DNA of 6,988 nucleotides from assembly GCA_964405075.1 (NCBI GenBank), contig CAYOMP010000148.1:1-6988 (forward strand), read 5' to 3'. The position numbers were made by a program, and so were the translations under genes. The notes beneath the pieces are model-generated. The model made no database searches and was not told the DNA's origin. It was given only the letters and a program-made list of their open reading frames with translations. Source of the DNA: CAYOMP01 sp964405075 (GTDB lineage: Bacteria; Bacillota; Clostridia; Lachnospirales; Lachnospiraceae). Below are positions 1 to 4,551 of this stretch, piece by piece; position 1 is the first letter of the stretch; the number at the start of each line of letters is the position of its first letter.

Positions 1-255
1 GAGCCATATCTTATTTTGTTCCCAGAACGTCTTTTATGATACAGCAATTGGAAATAAAATGCAATGGTATTTATGTACAATTTTATCAAGTATTTTATAC
101 AAATTAACTATATAAATGCACTAGTTTGTTTTAATTGTCCATATTTATACAGAATATCTGTAATTTTTTAAACTTTTATGACTTGATGAAAAAATTCATG
201 ATATGAATGATGTGTTAAATAGCTTAAAAAATTTTTTGGAAAAAATAAGTTTATC
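1..255. other. AT-rich intergenic region, no supportable gene
   Basis: No reading frame of useful length with a start codon and ribosome binding site is visible on either strand. One frame is open from the window edge for 12 codons to a TGA at 37-39 and could be the tail of an upstream gene, but that is too short to judge. A minus-strand ATG at 7-5 could start a divergent gene lying outside the window, but it has no clear ribosome binding site. The stretch does contain a short hairpin (148-162) followed by six T, and a 15-base palindrome at 194-208 (arms ATTCAT and ATGAAT around GAT). Confidence 0.6.
148..169 (+). terminator. Weak possible terminator hairpin
   Basis: TACAGA (148-153) and TCTGTA (157-162) form a 6-bp stem with a 3-base loop, followed by A and a run of six T (164-169). 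The stem is short and AT-rich, so termination would be inefficient. It may be chance in such AT-rich DNA, or the end of a gene upstream of the window. Confidence 0.2.
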
Positions 256-284
256 TTTAAAAATAATGGAAATAGTATTAAAAT
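256..284 (+). promoter_or_regulatory. Possible sigma-A promoter for the small acidic protein gene
   Basis: A -10-like TAAAAT at 279-284 lies 17 bases downstream of a poor -35-like TTTAAA at 256-261. This would start transcription near 291, about 28 bases before the ATG at 319. The -35 matches consensus at only four of six positions and the region is very AT-rich, so this is tentative. Confidence 0.35.
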
Positions 285-318
285 AGAGTTAGTACGTTAT
301 GGAAGGAGTTAGGAGATT

Positions 319-654
319 ATGGCAAAGAAGAATAAGTTTGGAAAAGTCTTAGCTGTTACAGCTATAGTTGGTACTGCAACTGCTGCAGTTGTTGCATATT
401 TACACAAGTCAGGAATGTTTAAAACATGTAAGTCAGTGTGTGATGATTTTGATTCTGATGAAGATATGGGATTTTTAGATGAGGATTTCGAGTTTCCGGA
501 AGAAGATGAAGATAGTGCAACACGGGAATATATTACAATTAATAAAAAAGATGAATCAGAAGAGTCACCTGAAAAGGAAGAAGAATCTGAAGAAACTAAG
601 GATGTTGTACCAGAAGAAGTTGAAGATGAGTTTGACGAAGAGATTAGCGAATAA
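319..654 (+). CDS. Small membrane-anchored, highly acidic protein of unknown function
   Basis: This 111-residue protein has a lysine-rich N-terminus (K3, K4, K6, K9), one hydrophobic segment at about residues 10-28 that would act as an uncleaved membrane anchor, and more basic residues just after it (K30, K35, K38). Then comes a CxxxC pair (C37, C41) and a tail in which 36 of the last 70 residues are Asp or Glu. The tail is probably disordered. Basic residues on both sides of the anchor make its topology uncertain. AAGGAG at 303-308, about ten bases before the ATG, is the likely ribosome binding site. The gene appears monocistronic, because a strong terminator overlaps its 3' end. I recall similar short lysine-start, acidic-tail proteins in Lachnospiraceae but know no function for them. 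Translation is likely given the start signals and biased composition; any role is unknown. Confidence 0.8.
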   Translation: MAKKNKFGKVLAVTAIVGTATAAVVAYLHKSGMFKTCKSVCDDFDSDEDMGFLDEDFEFPEEDEDSATREYITINKKDESEESPEKEEESEETKDVVPEEVEDEFDEEISE

Positions 655-675
655 TCGCCAATCTCTTCTTTTTTT
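637..675 (+). terminator. Strong intrinsic terminator overlapping the stop codon
   Basis: The arms 637-649 and 656-668 form a 13-bp stem with a single A/C mismatch, closed by a 6-base loop (650-655) that contains the TAA stop, and followed directly by seven T (669-675). This is a textbook rho-independent terminator. The left arm lies entirely inside the coding sequence of the small acidic protein, so the final codons (EEIS) also serve as terminator stem. It should isolate that gene from the regulator operon downstream. Confidence 0.9.
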
Positions 676-681
676 GATTGA

Positions 682-768
682 TTTACGAGAGCAACGAGGA
701 GAAAAATATTTTTACATAGGTTTTCGGCGAGCGTAGCGAAAATCGCAAAGGGTGTTTATCACAATTTG
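682..768 (+). repeat. Intergenic repeat, copy A
   Basis: This 87-base block matches 4314-4409 in the same orientation. The core 690-742 agrees with 4322-4374 at 47 of 53 positions without gaps. The tail 743-768 agrees with 4384-4409 at 22 of 26, separated by a 9-base insertion in the other copy. TTTTCG (721-726) can pair perfectly with CGAAAA (737-742) around a 10-base loop, or TTTTC (721-725) can pair with GAAAA (701-705), but not both. The copy lies between the preceding terminator and the next promoter (809-837), so it is probably poorly transcribed. No start codon opens a frame through it. Confidence 0.8.
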
Positions 769-808
769 TAATTAATATGAATGTAAGAAAATCGTAAGAA
801 AGAAGGAG

Positions 809-837
809 TTGAAGTATTACTATCAATTAGGTATACT
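809..837 (+). promoter_or_regulatory. Sigma-A promoter of the regulator/ABC transporter operon
   Basis: TTGAAG (809-814) and TATACT (832-837) are separated by exactly 17 bases, and each differs from consensus at only one or two positions. Transcription should begin near 844, inside the palindrome at 838-864, giving a leader of about 47 bases before the GTG/ATG region of the GntR-type gene at 891. The placement directly upstream of a palindrome and an autoregulatory-type gene supports the call. Confidence 0.75.
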
Positions 838-864
838 AAGTGTATTAAGAGAGTTAATACACTT
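838..864. promoter_or_regulatory. Perfect palindrome, likely operator for the YtrA-type repressor
   Basis: The arms AAGTGTATTAA (838-848) and TTAATACACTT (854-864) are exact reverse complements around a 5-base centre (GAGAG). The palindrome begins one base after the -10 element and covers the expected +1, so a dimer bound here would block transcription. It contains AGTGTA and TACACT half-sites 13 bases apart, which is the arrangement I remember for the YtrA inverted repeat of Bacillus subtilis; that comparison is from memory. As RNA it could also form an 11-bp hairpin near the 5' end, but no T run follows, so it is not a terminator. Autoregulation is inferred. Confidence 0.75.
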
Positions 865-890
865 GTCTAGAATGATAGAAAGGAGCAGAT

Positions 891-1262
891 ATGATAACTA
901 TTGATTACAAAGATAAAAGACCTATATATGAACAAGTCGTTGAGAAAATGAAAAATTTGATAGTTAGTGGAGTATTAGGAGCGGATAGTAAATTGCCATC
1001 TGTAAGAAATTTGGCAATAGAATTAGCTATAAATCCTAATACGATTCAACGGGCATATGCGGAACTGGAACGATTGGGATATATATATTCAATTAAGGGA
1101 AAGGGTAATTTTATTGCTACATTAAATGAGGTGGAAGATTTGAAAGAACAGATTATAGTGGAAAAAATAAATGAATTAATAAAAGCAGTAAAAACTATGG
1201 GAATAACAAAAGATGAGTTTATGACTATGATAGACAGAAGTGTTAAGGAGGCAAAATTATGA
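891..1262 (+). CDS. GntR-family transcriptional repressor, YtrA subfamily
   Basis: This 123-residue protein is a DNA-binding repressor. Residues about 8-76 form a GntR winged helix-turn-helix, with the family marks LPSVR at 35-39, the recognition helix NPNTIQRAY at 48-56, the wing-preceding LERLGYI, and the wing GKGNF at 70-74. The remaining roughly 47 residues are helical and too short for an FadR or HutC effector domain, which is typical of the YtrA subfamily. Members of that subfamily dimerise through this tail and usually sit beside ABC transporter genes. AGGAG at 881-885, five bases before the ATG, supports the start. The stop overlaps the next gene's start by four bases (ATGA). With the palindrome at 838-864, autorepression of the operon is the likely arrangement. 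The inducing signal is not visible; in B. subtilis YtrA responds to antibiotics that interfere with lipid II. Confidence 0.92.
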   Translation: MITIDYKDKRPIYEQVVEKMKNLIVSGVLGADSKLPSVRNLAIELAINPNTIQRAYAELERLGYIYSIKGKGNFIATLNEVEDLKEQIIVEKINELIKAVKTMGITKDEFMTMIDRSVKEAKL

Positions 1263-2161
1263 TTGAAGCATTAAATGTTAATAAGAAATTTAATGACATA
1301 ATCGCAGTTGATAATATTTCTGCCACTATTAAAGAGGGAAGTGTATTTGGATTAATTGGAACAAATGGAGCCGGAAAAAGTACATTTTTACGAATGGCAT
1401 GTGGAGTATTAAAACCAGATTCAGGCAGAATATTAATAGATGGAATGCCTGTTTATGAAAATGTAGAGGCTAAGAAAAATATTTTTTACATATCTGATGA
1501 ACAACATTTTTTTGCAAATGCCAACGGAAATGATATGAAGGACTATTATATGACAGTCTATGAGAACTTTGATGACAAGAGATTTGCAGAAATGATGAAA
1601 AAGTTTGATCTTTCCCCAAAGAGAAAGATTAATACATTTTCAAAAGGTATGAAAAAGCAGTTATCGGTTATTCTTGGGGTGTGTGCAAATACTAAATATT
1701 TATTTTGTGATGAGACCTTTGATGGATTAGACCCGGTAATGCGTCAGGCTGTTAAGAGCATTTTTGCAAATGAAATAGAAGAACGCGGTATGACACCAGT
1801 CATTGCGTCACATAATCTTAGAGAATTAGAAGATATTTGTGATCATGTTGGTGTGTTACATAAGGGAGGAATCTTATTATCTAAGGATATTGATGAAATG
1901 AAGTTGAATCTTCATAAGATTCAGTGCGTACTTAGAAGTGAAGTTGATGAAGAAAGATTATATCAGATGATAGATGTAATTAATAGAGAAAAGAGAGGGT
2001 CATTACTTACTATAACTGCAAGGGGAACTCAGATTGAGATTATGGATTCCTTGGATTCACTTAATCCGATTTTTGCAGAAGTATTACCTTTATCGTTAGA
2101 AGAAATATTTATTAGTGAGACGGAGGTGGTAGGATATGACATCCAAAAACTTATTTTTTAA
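1259..2161 (+). CDS. ABC transporter ATP-binding protein (YtrB/CcmA-like)
   Basis: This 300-residue cytoplasmic ATPase energises the permease encoded next. The motifs in order are: Walker A GTNGAGKST at 34-42, the Q-loop region near residues 77-82 (YISDEQ, with Asp at the usual Gln place), the signature SKGMKKQ at 128-134, Walker B YLFCDE at 147-152 with catalytic E152, the D-loop GLDP at 156-159, and H-loop H185. All catalytic residues are present, so it should be active. About 95 residues after the nucleotide-binding fold form the C-terminal extension usual in ABC-2-type exporter ATPases. AAGGAGG at 1245-1251 lies seven bases before the ATG, and the start overlaps the regulator's stop by four bases. 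Its 3' end overlaps the permease gene by 26 bases, indicating translational coupling. The substrate cannot be read from the ATPase; antibiotic, peptide or envelope-component handling is inferred from the YtrA context. Confidence 0.93.
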   Translation: MIEALNVNKKFNDIIAVDNISATIKEGSVFGLIGTNGAGKSTFLRMACGVLKPDSGRILIDGMPVYENVEAKKNIFYISDEQHFFANANGNDMKDYYMTVYENFDDKRFAEMMKKFDLSPKRKINTFSKGMKKQLSVILGVCANTKYLFCDETFDGLDPVMRQAVKSIFANEIEERGMTPVIASHNLRELEDICDHVGVLHKGGILLSKDIDEMKLNLHKIQCVLRSEVDEERLYQMIDVINREKRGSLLTITARGTQIEIMDSLDSLNPIFAEVLPLSLEEIFISETEVVGYDIQKLIF

Positions 2162-4232
2162 AGTCATGAAAAATGATTTATCAAGAAGATTATGGAATAT
2201 AGCAATATCATTTTTGGGATTCTTTGTAATGCTTCCATTATTGTCAACTATGGAACTATCTAATTTACAGCAACAGGTTGCAAGTGGCGAACTTTCAAGG
2301 GAAAAATTAATTACTACATATGCTACGATTATTTCTGGGAATGGTAACGAAATGATAGTTCTACTAACTATGTTCCTATCAATATTTCTTGCATTTACTG
2401 GTTTTGCATATTTATATTCGAAAAGTAAAGTAGATTTATTCCACAGTGTTGCTATAAAAAGAGTCGATATGTTTAAAATGTTATACATAAATGGAGTTAT
2501 AATCTATTTTATTCCATATATTTTTAATTTGGCGTTATATTTCATTATTGGTGGTTTTAATGGCTTGATTACTACATATACTTTTAAGTTAGCTGCAGTT
2601 GCTATGTTAAATAATGTAGTGCATTTTATATTGATTTATAATGTGGCAATTTTAGCAATTGTTATGACGGGTAATACTGTTGTAGGTGGACTTGGAACAC
2701 TTGTGTTTTGTTTTTATGGAAGTTATGTATTGGTGGCAAAAGAAGGAGTATTTGATGCATATTTCAATACATATTATGGTGGACGCGGAATAGGAGAGGG
2801 AGTACTTTCCCCAATTGTAAGTTATATATATTCTTTAATGAATATTCGCAATGATTATTTTGCAAGTGCGTTTATAAGAATGGCAATTGTGTTGGCTATC
2901 GCCATAATATTACTTGCTATTTGTATAATTTTATATGTGAAGAGACCATCAGAAGGCTGTACACGAGCAATGGCATTTAATATAACGAAGGCACCTATCA
3001 GAATATTAATAACTTTGCCAGCTGCAATTCTTGGAGGAATACTATTTGTTAGTACTGTATCAAATAAGAGTGTTGGATGGTTAATTTTTGGCGTAATATT
3101 TGTAGCTATTATTGTTCATGGTGTTATTGAGGTTATTTTTAATTCGGATTTCAAGAGTTTCTTCAATGCAAAAATTCAATTATTAGCAGTTATTGTAATT
3201 ACACTGTTTATTTCGGTGGGTGCCAAATATGACTGGTTTGGTTATGATTCATATGTGCCTGATAGAGAAGATATTAGTGAGATTTATATGGATTTTGCTA
3301 ATATAGATAATGGTATAGGATATTACAAAGAAGATGGTCAATATCTACATTATGATTCAGAATACAAAATAGAAAATATTAGTATTGAGGATTTAGATGC
3401 TGCATATAGTATTGCTTCGGAATGTGCTAAGAATCATAATTTGACAGATGGAAAATATTTGGGAAATATTAACATAAAATATGTATTGAAAAATGGAAAA
3501 GAGGTATATAGAGCTTATAGAAGTGTTTCGTATGAAAATATAGATGAAGCATTGACTAAAATTTATGATAGTGAAGATTATAAAAATGACGCATTCCCTA
3601 TTATGACAAGGGATGAAGCTACTGTATATAGTGTAGAAGTCTATCTTCCGAATAAGGATTATTTAACAACTTTAGCTTTAGATGATAGACAAAAAACAGA
3701 ATTTTTAGAAGCATTTAAAAAAGATGTATATAATTCTTCTTTAGAAACTGTTAAAAAAAATACTCCTATAACATGCATAAACTTTAAGTGGAAGAATAGT
3801 TTTAATAACGAAATGTCAGATGGACAGTACTATATATATCCGGATTATGCGAACACTTTAGCACTAATTGAAAATTATTGTGGAGTGTATGAGGTTCTTC
3901 TGGATAAAATGGATATAACAAGTGTTGTAATAGATGATTGTAATTACAAAGGTGAAACAGGTTTGGAGATAGAAAATTATGCTTCGGAAATCTTATATGA
4001 GGAAGAATATAATCAGGCTACGTATACAATTACAGATAGAAATGCTATTAATCAATTAAAGGATTGCTGGATTAGAGATTCTTTGAATGACAGCAATGTT
4101 TATAGAGATTCAAGTTATGAAATATATATATCAATTAACTATATTACAGATGGTGGTAGAGAAGAAACTATGACTGGTACAGTTTCAAAAGTGAATTCTC
4201 CAGAGTGGATTAAAGAATTATTTAATGATTAG
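2136..4232 (+). CDS. ABC transporter permease with large C-terminal extracytoplasmic domain
   Basis: This 698-residue membrane protein is the partner of the preceding ATPase. I see about nine hydrophobic segments near residues 20-37, 73-93, 116-139, 161-178, 183-201, 247-268, 289-308, 314-335 and 347-363. Positive charges cluster in the segment 2-3 loop (95-115) and the 6-7 loop (269-290), placing the N-terminus inside and residues about 364-698 outside. Two conserved-looking stretches are YSKSKVDLFHSVAIKR at 94-109 and KRPSEGCTRAMAF at 269-281; I associate both with clostridial permeases whose C-terminal region is catalogued as DUF6449, from memory. The outer domain is rich in Asp, Asn and Tyr and has no lipobox. 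GGAGG at 2122-2126, nine bases upstream, supports the ATG inside the ATPase gene. One long permease, rather than two, suggests a homodimeric transporter. The substrate is unknown; export or removal of an envelope-active compound is inferred from the YtrA-type regulator. Confidence 0.88.
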   Translation: MTSKNLFFKVMKNDLSRRLWNIAISFLGFFVMLPLLSTMELSNLQQQVASGELSREKLITTYATIISGNGNEMIVLLTMFLSIFLAFTGFAYLYSKSKVDLFHSVAIKRVDMFKMLYINGVIIYFIPYIFNLALYFIIGGFNGLITTYTFKLAAVAMLNNVVHFILIYNVAILAIVMTGNTVVGGLGTLVFCFYGSYVLVAKEGVFDAYFNTYYGGRGIGEGVLSPIVSYIYSLMNIRNDYFASAFIRMAIVLAIAIILLAICIILYVKRPSEGCTRAMAFNITKAPIRILITLPAAILGGILFVSTVSNKSVGWLIFGVIFVAIIVHGVIEVIFNSDFKSFFNAKIQLLAVIVITLFISVGAKYDWFGYDSYVPDREDISEIYMDFANIDNGIGYYKEDGQYLHYDSEYKIENISIEDLDAAYSIASECAKNHNLTDGKYLGNINIKYVLKNGKEVYRAYRSVSYENIDEALTKIYDSEDYKNDAFPIMTRDEATVYSVEVYLPNKDYLTTLALDDRQKTEFLEAFKKDVYNSSLETVKKNTPITCINFKWKNSFNNEMSDGQYYIYPDYANTLALIENYCGVYEVLLDKMDITSVVIDDCNYKGETGLEIENYASEILYEEEYNQATYTITDRNAINQLKDCWIRDSLNDSNVYRDSSYEIYISINYITDGGREETMTGTVSKVNSPEWIKELFND

Positions 4233-4252
4233 TAACAAATTTCCTTAATTAA

Positions 4253-4281
4253 TTGACAAAGAAAATAAATGATTTTATAAT
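4253..4281 (+). promoter_or_regulatory. Perfect-consensus sigma-A promoter of alaS
   Basis: TTGACA (4253-4258) and TATAAT (4276-4281) both match the consensus exactly and are separated by exactly 17 bases. The promoter begins only 20 bases after the permease stop codon. Transcription should start near 4288, within the left arm of the hairpin at 4279-4315. The transcript would therefore begin with a shortened hairpin (about ATGCTAG paired with CTGGCAT), which might protect its 5' end. Such a strong promoter fits an essential housekeeping gene. Confidence 0.9.
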
Positions 4282-4315
4282 AAGAAATGCTAGTATTTTG
4301 CTGGCATTTCTTATT
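4279..4315 (+). terminator. Probable terminator of the ABC operon, overlapping the alaS promoter
   Basis: The arms 4279-4293 and 4301-4315 form a 15-bp stem with a single G-T wobble and a 7-base loop (4294-4300). It follows the permease stop by 46 bases, as expected for an operon terminator. The downstream T tract is poor (TTATTTG, partly inside the stem), so efficiency is uncertain. The left arm includes the last three bases of the alaS -10 box, so terminator and promoter share DNA. Confidence 0.6.
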
Positions 4316-4409
4316 TGCGCTAGCAACGAGGAGAAAACTATGTTTACATAGGTTTTCGACGAGCGCCGCGAAACTATCGAAACTTGCAAAGTGTGTTTCT
4401 CATAATTTG
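4314..4409 (+). repeat. Intergenic repeat, copy B, in the alaS leader
   Basis: This is the second full copy of the element at 682-768, in the same orientation and again immediately after a hairpin terminator. It can form a hairpin from GAAAACTATG (4333-4342) and CATA plus GTTTTC (4347-4350, 4352-4357), with a 4-base loop and one bulged G. A second hairpin pairs GAAAC (4379-4383) with GTTTC (4395-4399) and GCA (4386-4388) with TGT (4392-4394). TTTCG (4354-4358) can instead pair with CGAAA (4369-4373), so two folds compete. A 9-base segment at 4375-4383 is absent from copy A. Unlike copy A, it should be transcribed, as part of the alaS leader. Its function is unknown. Confidence 0.8.
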
Positions 4410-4440
4410 CGTGAGTGATAATAAAATGCCTAATTTTATA

Positions 4441-4497
4441 AGCGTTTGAGGAATACCACGATGACTTGAAAACTGCAAATATGTGTTTTCATAGTTA
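4441..4497 (+). repeat. Diverged partial third copy of the repeat
   Basis: The block starts AGCGTTTGAGGA, resembling AGCAACGAGGA of the full copies. After loss of the central hairpin region it continues with ACGATGACTTGAAAACTGC and then AAATATGTGTTTTCATAGTT, resembling the copy B tail (GCAAAGTGTGTTTCTCATAATTT). TGAAAAC (4467-4473) and GTTTTCA (4485-4491) form a perfect 7-bp stem with an 11-base loop, equivalent in place to the second hairpin of copy B. The similarity is judged by eye and is weaker than between the full copies. Confidence 0.45.
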
Positions 4498-4537
4498 TAT
4501 ATAAGTTATTTATGTGAATTTATATAAAGTTTTACCC

Positions 4538-4544
4538 TAGGAGG
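4538..4544 (+). promoter_or_regulatory. Ribosome binding site that fixes the GTG start of alaS
   Basis: TAGGAGG is a near-complete anti-16S match, seven bases before the GTG at 4552. No in-frame ATG upstream has such a signal, and the protein aligned from this GTG begins MKKYGVNELRRMYLEFF, as expected for the family's N-terminus. Confidence 0.85.
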
Positions 4545-4551
4545 AAGAATT

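Larger units (their letters stand above)
4233..4551 (+). other. Intergenic region and alaS leader (319 bases)
   Basis: This gene-free stretch holds, in order, a perfect-consensus promoter (4253-4281), a 15-bp hairpin (4279-4315), a full repeat copy (4314-4409), a 7-bp AT hairpin (arms 4421-4427 and 4433-4439), a diverged partial repeat (4441-4497), an unstructured AT-rich run (about 4494-4530) and the alaS ribosome binding site. Transcription from the promoter would give a leader of roughly 264 bases. No T-box is recognisable: the AGGGTGGnACCGCG-type sequence and its TGG bulge are absent. Confidence 0.7.

Noticed and set aside
479..736. Plus-strand frame of 85 codons overlapping the acidic protein
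   Set aside because: Its lysine-rich translation is the frame-shifted image of the acidic gene, and it runs on through a strong terminator into the repeat. No ribosome binding site supports its start.
682..768. Repeat copy as part of a CRISPR array or an insertion sequence end
   Set aside because: Only isolated copies exist, with no regular spacers, no transposase and no terminal inverted repeats or target duplications that I can see.
838..864. Palindrome as a transcription attenuator or terminator
   Set aside because: The stem is strong, but it is followed by GTCTAGAATG rather than a T run, and it overlaps the expected +1, so an operator role fits better.
809..905. Possible leader peptide starting at TTG 809 after AGAAGGAG
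   Set aside because: The sequence is better explained as the -35 box, spacer and operator of the operon promoter. The codons show no coding character and the frame would overlap the regulator start.
2096..2488. Minus-strand open frame of 130 codons
   Set aside because: It lies antisense to the ABC ATPase end and the permease start, both of which have clear motifs and ribosome binding sites. Its own translation shows no recognisable domain.
4441..4470. T-box-like sequence (GAGGAATACCACG) in the alaS leader
   Set aside because: It resembles the 3' half of the T-box motif (TACCACG), but the essential TGG bulge is absent, no specifier domain is recognisable, and no terminator/antiterminator pair follows. 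It is better explained as part of the diverged repeat.
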